Source: Candidatus Omnitrophota bacterium (GTDB lineage: Bacteria; Omnitrophota; Gorgyraeia; 2-01-FULL-45-10). Taken from it: a stretch of 40,454 nucleotides of DNA. The stretch covers positions 164,528-204,981 of the forward strand of contig JAGVGJ010000003.1 of the NCBI GenBank assembly GCA_020057115.1, given 5' to 3'. The first letter of the stretch is position 1. Every line of letters starts with the position of its first letter. A program made the translations under genes and the position numbers. A model generated the notes under the pieces. That model was given only the letters and a program-made list of their open reading frames with translations, was not told the origin of the DNA and did no database searches. Shown in pieces: positions 32,341 through 40,454 of the stretch.

Positions 32341-33467
32341 AATGACTTATGACCCCCGAAGACTTCTCTTATTTCTTCCAAATATGTATTTACAACACTC
32401 TCCTCATTGAATTCTATCAGAACCTTCTCTCTGCCGCATTTTCCCATCTGCGACCTTCTCTCTTGCGGCAAGCCGATCATCTTTATCATAGCATTTGCCA
32501 AGGGGGTCGCATCTCTGGGGGGGACCAAAAATCCGTTGACACCTTCTTCAACAACATCTCTGCATCCGACTGAATCTGTAGTGATTATCGGTTTTTCCAT
32601 CGCCATCGCTTCAAGTAATGTGCGCGGCATCCCCTCTCGGTAAGACGGATACACTACGACATCGCTACGGGCAATAAATGGCCGGACATCGCAGACTCCG
32701 TCGAAATACCTGATGATCCCGTTGTCTTGCCACAGCCTGATCGTCTTTTCCGGAATACCCGAAGGATTCCCTTTATCTATAAATCCCAGGAGCCAGCATT
32801 CAGCCCAAGGACATTTCTGCTTAACTAGCTTAAATGCGTCGACTAGGTTTCCTACGCCCTTATCCCACAGAATCCTGCCTGAAAAAAGAAATATAAAATC
32901 ATTATCCGTTTTCTTTTTGCATGGATCGGGGGAAAAATAGCGCGTATTCACGCCCGATCCTTTAACAATTGCGGCTTTTTCTCGTTTTAAAAATCCGTTC
33001 TTTACAAATAGGTCGCGGTCATTCTGATTTTGGAAAAAGACTTTCTCGGGAAACCTGAAAGAGATCTTGTAAAGCAATTTTACGAACTTCGAAAGCAAAT
33101 TGTTCTGTAAAAAAACATAGCCGAGCCCGGTGACCGTGCTGATGGATCTTGCCCCCGCGCATCTTGCGGCGATCGAACCGTAAATATTGGGCTTTATGCT
33201 GTAGTGAAGGACCAGATCGAACTTATTCTTTTTGTAGATACTATAAAGGTCCAGAAAAAGACGTATATCATTGAGCATATTCCGCCCTTTGCGGTCAAAC
33301 TTTATAGGTATGAACTTAAACCCGCGCTCGATCAATTTGTCCGCGTAGCTATCATGGGCTGCCGAAAAATAAACGTCAAAACCTTCGTCTCTTAACCGTT
33401 CCATCATTCCCAGGCGAAAATTATATATCGCCCAGCTGATATTCGAAACGATCGCTACCTTCTTCAT
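32337..33467 (-). CDS. Glycosyltransferase family 4 (GT-B)
   Basis: A 376-residue cytoplasmic glycosyltransferase that extends the lipid-linked unit. Features of the PglA-like GT4 group are VLHYSIKPNIYGSIAAR and STVTGLGYVF in the N-terminal domain, GSGVNTRYFSP at the domain junction, and RILWDKGVG and YPSYREGMPRTLLEAMAMEKPII (E-x7-E motif) in the C-terminal domain. The GTG at 33476 is in frame, but the GGTGAG site is better placed for the ATG at 33467. The gene is tightly coupled to the kinase-methyltransferase gene before it and to the sugar-phosphate transferase after it. The exact sugar is not readable. Confidence 0.9.
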   Translation of the reverse strand: MKKVAIVSNISWAIYNFRLGMMERLRDEGFDVYFSAAHDSYADKLIERGFKFIPIKFDRKGRNMLNDIRLFLDLYSIYKKNKFDLVLHYSIKPNIYGSIAARCAGARSISTVTGLGYVFLQNNLLSKFVKLLYKISFRFPEKVFFQNQNDRDLFVKNGFLKREKAAIVKGSGVNTRYFSPDPCKKKTDNDFIFLFSGRILWDKGVGNLVDAFKLVKQKCPWAECWLLGFIDKGNPSGIPEKTIRLWQDNGIIRYFDGVCDVRPFIARSDVVVYPSYREGMPRTLLEAMAMEKPIITTDSVGCRDVVEEGVNGFLVPPRDATPLANAMIKMIGLPQERRSQMGKCGREKVLIEFNEESVVNTYLEEIREVFGGHKSL

Positions 33468-33472
33468 AATAT

Positions 33473-34939
33473 TCACTCACCTGTCTTGCGGCACACGCAG
33501 ATAAAACATTGTGCCAGCTCCTCCGGAAGGCGCGTGGCCTTCCAAGCTTTTTCGAACGGCTTCATCATGAAGGCCGCCAGCCGGTCCAAACCGGAACCTG
33601 TCCGCGGCAAGAAACTGTACCAGACGGTCTTTTCGATCCGGAAGCCGTTTGCCCGCAGGGTCTCTTCAAAGGTGCGATAGGAAAGGGTGTTCGCGATAGT
33701 GCGTCCGAACAATGTATTGCGCAAACGATAGACACAACCCAGGATGCTCCGGCTGTTCACATGCACGTTAGCGATAAGAACACCCCCGGGATTTAACGCC
33801 TGGCGTATGGCCTGCAGCGCCTCTTTGCGCAGCTCCGGTTCCGCATTGAGGAAAAACCTGAAAGCTGTAACAACGTCGAAGGTCGAACCGAGGGGTTTCG
33901 TGGTGATATCCTGCAGCACCAGGTCGGATTTGTGGCAGACCCGCCGCGCCTCAATCAGCATGGATCCGGATACGTCAACGCCGCAGGACATCTCAAAACA
34001 CTGCTCGCCGATCGACAGGATGCGCCCTCCTCCGCACGCAAAGTCAAGGATCGAACGGGCGCCGCGGCTCCACTGCTCGTCAAAGAGTCTGTCCAGGATC
34101 GGCTTCTCGATCTGCTCCCACTGATAGCGATAATAACCTCGCTCGTATGTCCTGCGATAGCGCTGACCATAGTCGGTGGACGCGTGGCTCGTGCGGTAAC
34201 TCTTGGATGGCTCGCAATTCTTCAGTATCCAGCCAGCGACATGCTCCGCGACTTCGTCCGTCGCCGATTCTTTATCATTACTTACGCGCATTGTCCGGAC
34301 CTCGCCCATCTCCCAGTGTTCCCGAATCGCTTCAGAGATATCCGAAATGGCGCTTAACTGACGAGGCAAATCCGCATTCTTCCCCTCTTTCCAGTCCTGT
34401 AATAGGCGGGGGCGATAGTTTGTGCGCTCGGCCCGCGCGACCAGCCGCTGCCGCAAGATCCCGGATTCGCAATCGACACGTACAAGCAGCCAGGTAAATG
34501 AAGCTGCGGGGCAGCTAGCCAGGATCGTCTCCTGATTCAGCGGCCTGGTCCCCCGCAGGCAGGCCGACCATAGCGCGTGCAGGATCCCCTCATCTAATAT
34601 ACATATGTCCGGGCGCCTTTTTGATTGCGCCACGAGATGTTTCACGAGGGCGGATTTCCATAGCCAGTTGTAAATGATGCGACGGCTGTCATTCAAGCTC
34701 CTCTGCCGCGTGTGTAGCAGGTGTCGGATGCCTTTTACTGCCTGCCCAGGATTATGGCAGAAAAAGCACAACCCCATGGCCAATCGGATAAGATGCTGCC
34801 TGGGGATGCCGTACCTGTGATGAATATACCCCGGCTCGCTTACCGAGCATCTGGCCTTCCGCAAAAATTCGGCTGTGGCATGCGCAATGGTAGATTTTCC
34901 ACTCCCGGCTAATCCGTAAAACTCAACAATTATTGACAT
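33473..34939 (-). CDS. Fusion of P-loop kinase-like domain and SAM methyltransferase
   Basis: A 488-residue two-domain protein. The N-terminal part (about 1-245) is a thymidylate/adenylylsulfate-kinase-like P-loop fold with GLAGSGKST at 9-17, a Walker B-like ICILDEG near 113-119 and a LID-like segment rich in Arg near 160-180. The C-terminal part (about 255-488) is a class I methyltransferase with ILDFACGGGR near 297-306, GVDVSGSM (acidic D322) and NPGGVLIANVH. Such pairs occur in capsule loci that make methyl phosphate chain caps, as in the O8/O9 WbdD system, although there the kinase is a different fold. I chose ATG 34939 over a GTG at 34948 for its AAAGGTG site. It overlaps the upstream glycosyltransferase by 17 bp. 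Confidence 0.82.
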   Translation of the reverse strand: MSIIVEFYGLAGSGKSTIAHATAEFLRKARCSVSEPGYIHHRYGIPRQHLIRLAMGLCFFCHNPGQAVKGIRHLLHTRQRSLNDSRRIIYNWLWKSALVKHLVAQSKRRPDICILDEGILHALWSACLRGTRPLNQETILASCPAASFTWLLVRVDCESGILRQRLVARAERTNYRPRLLQDWKEGKNADLPRQLSAISDISEAIREHWEMGEVRTMRVSNDKESATDEVAEHVAGWILKNCEPSKSYRTSHASTDYGQRYRRTYERGYYRYQWEQIEKPILDRLFDEQWSRGARSILDFACGGGRILSIGEQCFEMSCGVDVSGSMLIEARRVCHKSDLVLQDITTKPLGSTFDVVTAFRFFLNAEPELRKEALQAIRQALNPGGVLIANVHVNSRSILGCVYRLRNTLFGRTIANTLSYRTFEETLRANGFRIEKTVWYSFLPRTGSGLDRLAAFMMKPFEKAWKATRLPEELAQCFICVCRKTGE

Positions 34940-36200
34940 AACAGGCACCTTTAGAGTCCATTTCAGTGATACCGGCAGCAGCCCGCCACAGGTGAAGGCG
35001 CGCGGACGTAAGCGCCTTATAAGATAGCTGCGTTACGGCATATTCTCGGGCACGCTGCCTTATTGCCATGCGCTCGGATTCATTAGAGCTAAGTGCGGCG
35101 ATAAGCCTTTCCATTAATCGGTTTTGGTCATGCAGTGGCGCGAGAAAACCGATCCTGTTCTCTTCAAGGAAACGGGTATCGGCAAGATCCCAAGCCAAGA
35201 CCGGGATCCCGCAGGCGAGATACTGCGCCATCTTCTGCGAGTAAGCTGAATACACCACGCAACCGCCGATCGTCCTCATGGGAGCCGCGCATAGATCTAC
35301 ACCCACATCAAACGTGGCCATATATCGCGGGACCATCTCATGCGGCACAACGCCCACAAAACGCACTCGATCAGTGAGACCCTCCATTCGAACAAGTTTC
35401 TCCAAGACAGCGCGTTCCGGTCCTTCGCCTATGATCAGGCTGCCCACGTCCATGTCTTTACGGCGCAAAGCTGCCAAAGTCCGCACCAGGTAATCCATAC
35501 AACGCTTGTCGCGATTCAGCGCGCCAACATAGCCGACTATCAGCGGCCATCGATCTACGCCCAGCTGCTCGCGCTCCATGCGGCGGTCTCGTGGAGAAAA
35601 AAGCTCGGCATTCGTGCCGTTGGGGATGATCTCAATCTTGTCTTGCGAGCATTTGCTTTGCCAGATTATCACTTCCTTGCACAATGGACTTGGGGTGTCG
35701 ATTATAACGGAGCGCCGAACCACAGCGTTCCGGACCGGGTCTGTTACAAAGTTTATAAGGCGGACTCGTAACTGCCGTCTCTGCGATCGGTTCAGCGGCA
35801 AGAGGATGTCCCACATCTTCAGACGATCCAACGGTTGATATCCTGAATGTGTTTTTAAAAATAGTGGGGCTCCCGTGCTCCAAGAGAAAAGGAGCGGAGC
35901 CAGCGGAAGAACTCCTAGGCGGGTGGCCACCGCGCGGATATCGTAACGAGCAAAAAGTTTAAACAGGCGGATAAGCGTCGCAAGGACATGGAACGGGTAG
36001 CGCAGCGAAGAACCGTAATGCCCACACACATATTCCACCTGTGGATGGTGAAATCGGAATGAAAAACGCGGCGAAGGCAGCACGCACACCATTTCCGATA
36101 TGCCAACGGCAGCGGTGACAAAAGCGCGTTCATTAACGCCTGCTCCATTGTCGCGGGAGATGTCTATATCTGTAACATAGATGATACAGGGTGGTTTCAT
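34923..36200 (-). CDS. Glycosyltransferase (GT-B, family 4-like)
   Basis: A 425-residue protein with a two-domain GT-B layout. YVTDIDISRDNGAGVNERAF at the N-terminus resembles the acceptor-side loop. The C-terminal half has IVGYVGALNRDKRCMDYLV, LIIGEGPERAVLEKLV and SAYSQKMAQYLACGIPVLAW, typical for the nucleotide-sugar side. The classical E-x7-E is weak (SAYSQKMAQYLA). The start at 36200 overlaps the polymerase stop as ATGA; a longer GTG frame to 36281 would overlap it by 85 bp and is less likely. It is part of the synthesis block, and its donor sugar is unknown. Confidence 0.85.
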   Translation of the reverse strand: MKPPCIIYVTDIDISRDNGAGVNERAFVTAAVGISEMVCVLPSPRFSFRFHHPQVEYVCGHYGSSLRYPFHVLATLIRLFKLFARYDIRAVATRLGVLPLAPLLFSWSTGAPLFLKTHSGYQPLDRLKMWDILLPLNRSQRRQLRVRLINFVTDPVRNAVVRRSVIIDTPSPLCKEVIIWQSKCSQDKIEIIPNGTNAELFSPRDRRMEREQLGVDRWPLIVGYVGALNRDKRCMDYLVRTLAALRRKDMDVGSLIIGEGPERAVLEKLVRMEGLTDRVRFVGVVPHEMVPRYMATFDVGVDLCAAPMRTIGGCVVYSAYSQKMAQYLACGIPVLAWDLADTRFLEENRIGFLAPLHDQNRLMERLIAALSSNESERMAIRQRAREYAVTQLSYKALTSARLHLWRAAAGITEMDSKGACYVNNC

Positions 36201-37624
36201 GGCTTCTCGCGGCCTCTTATCATAACGGGCGCCGGAACAACTACCGGAGGCTCCGCTTTGATCGGTCCATATGGCGCCCACCGCAGGCGCCTTAAGGATC
36301 TTACCAACACATCACAAAACACCAGGACGGCAAGCTTCGGCAGTAATGCTATCCACCCATATAAAGAGATCAACCCCAGGCTTGTGGAAAGCAATAACAT
36401 CAACGGTAGCGCAACTACTCGCTTAGGCCGTTGGAAAAAGAAATGCTGCGCCCACTGCAAGACAAAGCCGATCAATCCATACCCGAGCATGCAACCGAGC
36501 AAGCCAAAGTCAAAATAAAGCGTCCCCAGATACGTGGATGTAGAATGGGATGTTGTAAATCTGCCGCGCATGGTCTCGGCTAAAATATTGGAAAAAGACT
36601 GCTCAGAAAATCGTGTTCCGGGAAGCGTGGCGAGCAAACTGCGCAGGTGCACATTCCCTTCCATGAAATTGAACATGCCATCCCTGATATGTTCAATGAT
36701 ATATACGTTATTAATGCCGTTACCGGTGGAAATACGCTGGAGAACTGCTTGCGCGCCTTCCAGCAATGGATGTTTGGCATTCATCCATGACATGGATTTA
36801 TAACTCACCATGCTCAAGGCTATGATCAGCACAAATCCAGCCAGCGCGGCATTAAGCATAGCGGTTCTTTTTATGGGCCGTAGCAATGAGAAAGCAGCCA
36901 CCAGTTGCACCAAGACCATCAAAAACGGCGCGCGCGTCCCTTCACCGGCAATAAATAACAACGAAAACAAAGCCATCAGGATGAACCTTATTTTCCAGAG
37001 ACGGAATTCTGAGGAATTTTTCGCCGCCACTGCATGTACCATAGCCAGGCACATCACGTACAGCCATCCCATCGATAGGAATACGCGCATCACCCCCTGC
37101 CCGCGGTATTCGCCGCCAAAAAGATACGACTTCGTGAGGTTATAACGAAATTCGGCTATGTCCGGCAGCGCAATGCTCAAGGGCTGGCCATGCCTGAGCG
37201 CTTCCGCAAACAACCGTATTTGAGGAGGCATGCCCTGATAAAGCAACAGGCCGACCGCTATCAAGAGCGCTACGAGCCCTATTGCGGCGCCCCACCATCC
37301 CCGGGTCCCATAATTATCCAAAATAGGCCTTTCCAGAAAACGGCGCGGTTCTCCAGGACGAATACACCATAAATATCTGGCAACCATTGCACCGGCCAGG
37401 AACATCAGAAAACTCAATCCTGCCACCACAGCCGCGTAACCATCCTGTACAATGTTATTCAGATAAGCATAAAAAGGGGCGGGCCAGACAGATATGATCT
37501 CCATCAAGCCGAATATAGCTACCGGCGTCAGCAGTACGGAAGAACCCGTAAGTTCTTTGCGGCACATCCATAGAAAGAGCCAGAGATTCAAAACCATCAG
37601 AAGAACGCCGAATTTTATGTCCAT
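36197..37624 (-). CDS. Polysaccharide polymerase-like polytopic membrane protein
   Basis: A 475-residue protein with about ten to twelve hydrophobic helices and long loops, including a charged loop near residues 280-340 (SMSWMNAKHPLLEGAQ, RFSEQSFSNILAETMRG, STSTYLGTLYFDFGLLG). The size and topology, together with its place between flippase and glycosyltransferase, suggest a Wzy-type (oligosaccharide repeat unit) polymerase. The sequence has no universal motif, so this is a context call. Start ATG 37624 lies 2 bp from the flippase stop, with a GAGGAA site; an in-frame TTG at 37669 is less likely. Confidence 0.72.
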   Translation of the reverse strand: MDIKFGVLLMVLNLWLFLWMCRKELTGSSVLLTPVAIFGLMEIISVWPAPFYAYLNNIVQDGYAAVVAGLSFLMFLAGAMVARYLWCIRPGEPRRFLERPILDNYGTRGWWGAAIGLVALLIAVGLLLYQGMPPQIRLFAEALRHGQPLSIALPDIAEFRYNLTKSYLFGGEYRGQGVMRVFLSMGWLYVMCLAMVHAVAAKNSSEFRLWKIRFILMALFSLLFIAGEGTRAPFLMVLVQLVAAFSLLRPIKRTAMLNAALAGFVLIIALSMVSYKSMSWMNAKHPLLEGAQAVLQRISTGNGINNVYIIEHIRDGMFNFMEGNVHLRSLLATLPGTRFSEQSFSNILAETMRGRFTTSHSTSTYLGTLYFDFGLLGCMLGYGLIGFVLQWAQHFFFQRPKRVVALPLMLLLSTSLGLISLYGWIALLPKLAVLVFCDVLVRSLRRLRWAPYGPIKAEPPVVVPAPVMIRGREKP

Positions 37625-37625
37625 A

Positions 37626-39002
37626 TTAGAATTCCTCTTCCGAACTTTCGGTTTCAGAGCGTCGGGCAAGATCCCGGTAAGCTCCTACCACAGAACACAA
37701 GTGGCTCGGCAGGTCTCGCAGCTGACCTCCGGACCAGCGGATACTAAGCGCCAGAATGACCAGATACATCAAGCTTCCAATGAGGCTATAGAAGAACACC
37801 GCCCAGACAGGATCGCTCCACCACCATAGCCCCGCTATCAGGGCGCATGTGGATAACAGAAAATAGCTTCCTTGCCAGAGTAATCCTCCAAGCTGCCGCT
37901 CGTATACCAAAAATGTCCGCGTAATAGGCTGAACGGCGAATTTCAGCGCGAACATGGGGATAAGCGCTCTGACAAAACGGCCGGACTCCAACCACGCAGG
38001 ACCCAGAATCCAGGCAAATAAATACGGCGCGCACAGGAAAAGCAACAGCATGGGCATGACGATCAAAGCCAATAGAAAACTGAATATTTTGAGCACTACT
38101 ATAAAACCCGGCCGGCCGGCGTTGTAGGCTGCAGCGATGCGCTGATGAGCCACCTGGCTCACTGCATCCGCAATAAGAGAAATCGGCATACCCAACGCTT
38201 TACGTGCCATTGAGAACAACCCTACGACTGCTGTCCCGCAGCAGCCGGTAAGCAAAAACGTCGGGATATCGGAAACGGCCTCATTAAACAGGCTGCCTGG
38301 TAGTGAATATATAGGAAATTGGCGATATCGCCGGAACATTGCGCCCAGTTCTGTCAATGGCATCGGAGCAAGAAGAAGCGAACGATCATGGCGCCATGCA
38401 TGTCCTGCGTATATCAGTGCGCTCGCTAACATTCCCATTACCAATCCAAGGATAAGGCTGCTGGATCGCGCTCCCAAAATAAGCCCCAGGGATATCTGAA
38501 TAATAATGGTTGTAACCGCCGATGAGACCCGCGATAACGACTGTAGATAAAATTTCTGCTTTTTAATTGTCCAGTATGAATTGACTTGCGCAAAACCGGT
38601 CAGCATAACAGCTACGGGAATGCACCAGAGAAATGAGATCAAATTCGACTGTCCCAGTTGGCGCATGATATGCGGCCCTATCAATGCCAAAATTACCGCC
38701 ACGACACCAACTGTGCCCATGATCAATACTAAAGACAATTTCATCACGGCTACGGCTTCGCGGTCTGTGGTCGTTTGTACGATCGCCATCGGATAGCGCC
38801 ATCCGGACATGATCCCGATGATGGTCACAATGCTGTAGAATAGAGCTTGGACGCCTATGTCGGATGGCCGGTATAAACGCGTCAGGAGCGGGATGGTGAT
38901 CACCAATAAAAGCTGAGCCACAACATTGCCTGTGACCAGGGTCAACACATGCCGAATAAAAGCTCCGGGACGCAAAACAGTTCTTAGCACTTTTATTTGC
39001 AT
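37626..39002 (-). CDS. Wzx-type polysaccharide flippase
   Basis: A 458-residue MATE/MOP-superfamily membrane protein with about 12 predicted helices that moves lipid-linked repeat units across the inner membrane. The N-terminus has LVTGNVVAQLLLVITIPLLT and RLYRPSDIGVQALF, characteristic of the polysaccharide biosynthesis (RfbX/Wzx) family. A later LPGSLFNEAVSDIPTFLLTG and FSMARKALGMPISLIADAVS fit the middle repeat. Its ATG overlaps the end of the regulator gene by 10 bp, so it is the second gene of the synthesis operon. Confidence 0.9.
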   Translation of the reverse strand: MQIKVLRTVLRPGAFIRHVLTLVTGNVVAQLLLVITIPLLTRLYRPSDIGVQALFYSIVTIIGIMSGWRYPMAIVQTTTDREAVAVMKLSLVLIMGTVGVVAVILALIGPHIMRQLGQSNLISFLWCIPVAVMLTGFAQVNSYWTIKKQKFYLQSLSRVSSAVTTIIIQISLGLILGARSSSLILGLVMGMLASALIYAGHAWRHDRSLLLAPMPLTELGAMFRRYRQFPIYSLPGSLFNEAVSDIPTFLLTGCCGTAVVGLFSMARKALGMPISLIADAVSQVAHQRIAAAYNAGRPGFIVVLKIFSFLLALIVMPMLLLFLCAPYLFAWILGPAWLESGRFVRALIPMFALKFAVQPITRTFLVYERQLGGLLWQGSYFLLSTCALIAGLWWWSDPVWAVFFYSLIGSLMYLVILALSIRWSGGQLRDLPSHLCSVVGAYRDLARRSETESSEEEF

Positions 39003-39307
39003 AATAATTTTATCGCCTCATACTCTTCTGTCTTTTTATCCAAAAACTTCTTGGTCATCTCGACCCTTTCGCTCATCCCTTTTGGCGTCAGGAGATAAAG
39101 GTATCCCATCTTATTCCTGGAATTCTTGAACCTTTCGATCTTGATAAATCCCTTCTCGACAAGGGCATTAACCAAAAAATTGACCTTACCAAGGCTTACG
39201 TCAAGCTTACCGACAAGCTCGCGCTGGGTAGCTTCTGGGTTTTCCTGTATATGGTTAAGAAGTTTTATGGTTTCTTCGAGGTGCTTTGTTGATTGTTCGC
39301 TATCCAT
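38993..39307 (-). CDS. MarR-like EPS-associated transcriptional regulator
   Basis: A 104-residue winged-helix protein with the HTH at about 22-65: NPEATQRELVGKLDVSLGKV, NFLVNALVEKGFIKIERFKN, then the wing and LLTPKGMSERVEMTKKFLDKK. This matches the small MarR-family regulators found at the head of exopolysaccharide loci. ATG at 39307 is preferred because AAAGGATG precedes it; an in-frame ATG at 39352 would put the start inside the promoter. It is the first gene of the synthesis operon. It probably controls the operon, perhaps at the inverted repeat over its own ribosome-binding site. Confidence 0.88.
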   Translation of the reverse strand: MDSEQSTKHLEETIKLLNHIQENPEATQRELVGKLDVSLGKVNFLVNALVEKGFIKIERFKNSRNKMGYLYLLTPKGMSERVEMTKKFLDKKTEEYEAIKLLCK

Positions 39308-39308
39308 G

Positions 39309-39325
39309 TGTTCATCCTTTGAACA
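39309..39325 (-). promoter_or_regulatory. Inverted repeat over the regulator's ribosome-binding site
   Basis: TGTTCA-AAGGA-TGAACA is a perfect 6-bp inverted repeat whose 5-base loop holds the Shine-Dalgarno sequence. It lies just downstream of the -10 box, so it could be an operator for the MarR-like protein or a small RNA hairpin affecting translation. Confidence 0.5.
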
Positions 39326-39328
39326 AAT

Positions 39329-39357
39329 ATTGTACATAATTTCACTCAGCAAGTCAA
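39329..39357 (-). promoter_or_regulatory. Promoter of the polysaccharide synthesis operon
   Basis: TTGACT (39357-39352), 17 bp, TACAAT (39334-39329) on the minus strand. It lies directly upstream of the regulator and would drive eight genes down to the CapD-like dehydratase at 29938. Confidence 0.8.
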
Positions 39358-39413
39358 TAGGATTTTCAAACTTTTATTTCTTTTAAATAGATAGGGCTTT
39401 CACCGATAGAAAT

Positions 39414-39450
39414 AATGAGAGCGGGAGACTAATAGCCTCCCGCTCTCATT
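39414..39450. terminator. Intrinsic terminator hairpin after the repetitive protein gene
   Basis: A 14-bp perfect stem (39414-39427 with 39437-39450) rich in GC, with a 9-base loop. On the minus strand it is followed by TATTTCT, a weak U-tract. It separates the right-edge gene from the polysaccharide operon. Confidence 0.75.
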
Positions 39451-39478
39451 TAACCGAATAGATGCTGTAGGTTTACTC

Positions 39479-40454
39479 CTATACGCCACCAGACTGCGGA
39501 ACAAATGAATTGGGATTTTCACCTGCTAGGGCGCTTGTAAATGTGAAACCGCCTTCCGCCGTGGTCCCGTAAGCCTGAACTTTTGACTTTACTGCCGCGC
39601 GCTGGTCCCAATCGCTCTGGTCACCGGCAACGGGAGCTTTTTCCGAATCAGTGTATTCTGTCGGATCGCCTCCTTCGGGAGCAAACTCCCACGCCTTTAC
39701 GAAAGTGGTCCAGAACTGATCAGAATAAAAATTTATGAAGTGGACATTGGTGCTATCACCGTAATAACTGTATATGAAAGATTTACCGCCCTCCCAAGGA
39801 GTGGCGGCTATCTCATACCCGGCTCTTTGCCAATCATCATTCATCAGACGTAGATATACGAAATCCGCGTCATCGCCGCTCGCAAGTATTCTCTCCTGAC
39901 CACGGCCATTATCGTCGTCATACTTGGTGTATGTGGCAAGGACATATGCTTGGTCTGTTCTGATACTATTGTCCAAGTATGTTTCCGATTCATTTCTTGG
40001 GGTGGCGCTATTGTTATATGTTGTATTGATGTATACAAGCTGTGTCATTTCGGAGTTGGCATATGCTTTTTCCTTTATAGGATCGGGATTTGAATAGGTG
40101 CTTGAATAGGTAAAGCTGTATGCCATTGCGCCACTATCTTCGTCGGGCGTCATCCTCTTTGCTATATCCGGCCTGCCATATCCCTGATTATTCCAGTTCT
40201 CGTTCAGGAGATGGTAGTATATATTGCCATATTCATCCGGATCGGCAAAAGTAGTTGATTCAAGCCTTGTGATAAGGTTGTTATTATATGCGCTTGTTTT
40301 GGTTACCTTCGACAGAGTGCCTGAGGAATACTTATAAAGTCCTGAAGCGCCAAGATCTATAAATAGAGTGGTGCCTGCAGCTACCATAGATTCAGGGTTC
40401 ATGGTGGAGCTTACCTTTGATAAGACGCCTGAGGAATACTTATAAAGTCCTGAA
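39479..40454 (-). CDS. Repetitive secreted-type protein, 3' part (truncated by window edge)
   Basis: The frame is open to the right edge, so the true start is outside the window; the first in-window ATG at 40402 is internal. At least 324 residues are visible. A GLYKYSSGxLSKVxxT unit occurs at the very edge and again about 35 residues later (SGVLSKVSST, then SGTLSKVTKT), with LFIDLGASGLYKY between, suggesting beta-propeller-like repeats. Further on, YYHLLNENWNNQGYGR and YLRLMNDDWQRAGYEI form a second repeated type with a NxxW core. It is rich in Asn, Ser, Tyr and Asp with few Cys, as in secreted or cell-surface proteins. I do not recognise the family. Confidence 0.75.
   Translation of the reverse strand, partial: SGLYKYSSGVLSKVSSTMNPESMVAAGTTLFIDLGASGLYKYSSGTLSKVTKTSAYNNNLITRLESTTFADPDEYGNIYYHLLNENWNNQGYGRPDIAKRMTPDEDSGAMAYSFTYSSTYSNPDPIKEKAYANSEMTQLVYINTTYNNSATPRNESETYLDNSIRTDQAYVLATYTKYDDDNGRGQERILASGDDADFVYLRLMNDDWQRAGYEIAATPWEGGKSFIYSYYGDSTNVHFINFYSDQFWTTFVKAWEFAPEGGDPTEYTDSEKAPVAGDQSDWDQRAAVKSKVQAYGTTAEGGFTFTSALAGENPNSFVPQSGGV

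Noticed and set aside
36201-36281. Upstream GTG start for the glycosyltransferase at 34923
   Set aside because: It overlaps the end of the polymerase gene by 85 bp, and the ATG at 36200 forms a normal ATGA overlap.

Overview
The window is about 40 kb of bacterial chromosome with nearly every gene on the minus strand. The best guess is a member of Candidatus Omnitrophota (OP3). The grounds are a 4,568-residue predicted exported protein with a signal peptide ending in a 'YDITWAQ'-like stretch and PTS-like domains, frequent ATA isoleucine codons, and the mix of a Gram-negative envelope with a Wza/Wzc-type export system. This is an inference from gene style; no 16S gene is present.

Region 1 (1-6118, read right to left) is core. 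It holds a zinc-ribbon coiled-coil protein, RNase HI, the RNase P RNA gene (rnpB), a terminator, and then the start of the division/cell-wall (dcw) cluster: mraZ, a 62-residue unknown, rsmH, an ftsL-like gene, ftsI and the 5' part of murE, which runs off the left edge. The dcw cluster has a consensus promoter followed by 10-bp-spaced GTGG repeats, as expected of a MraZ operator. Region 2 (6119-6630) has tRNA-Met(CAT) and tRNA-Val(CAC) on one transcript, separated by inverted heptanucleotide arrays. It is followed by an odd partial duplication of the tRNA-Val 3' end joined to a GC-rich palindrome.

Region 3 (6634-20340) is one giant gene. Its product joins a Tiki/TraB-like domain, a complete-looking PTS Enzyme I core, an HPr domain, a kinase-like domain with DxKPxN and DFG motifs, a 2H phosphoesterase-like domain, and two copies of an unrecognised two-helix membrane module carrying RHDIGHD and YHExFxxHV motifs. 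This is the most unusual object in the window.

Region 4 (20500-23630) is an accessory block. An AbiE-type toxin/antitoxin operon has a perfect palindromic operator and an unreported-looking third small gene, and next to it is a stand-alone DUF4143-type ATPase. Each unit has a near-consensus promoter.

Region 5 (23715-39357) is an exopolysaccharide/capsule locus in two blocks. The upstream block begins with a MarR-like EPS-associated regulator and continues with almost no gaps through flippase, polymerase, glycosyltransferase, a P-loop kinase-methyltransferase fusion, glycosyltransferase, initiating sugar-phosphate transferase and a CapD/FlaA1-type dehydratase. The downstream block has its own promoter and encodes a FecR-domain protein, an outer-membrane barrel, a Wza-like exporter, a Wzc-like tyrosine kinase/co-polymerase, an O-antigen ligase/polymerase-like protein and a TPR protein. 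Together they would build, flip, polymerise and export a surface polysaccharide. The right edge (39479-40454) is the 3' end of a repetitive secreted-type protein.

No stretch longer than 300 bases lacks a gene or RNA. I saw no CRISPR array, insertion sequence, integrase or rRNA.
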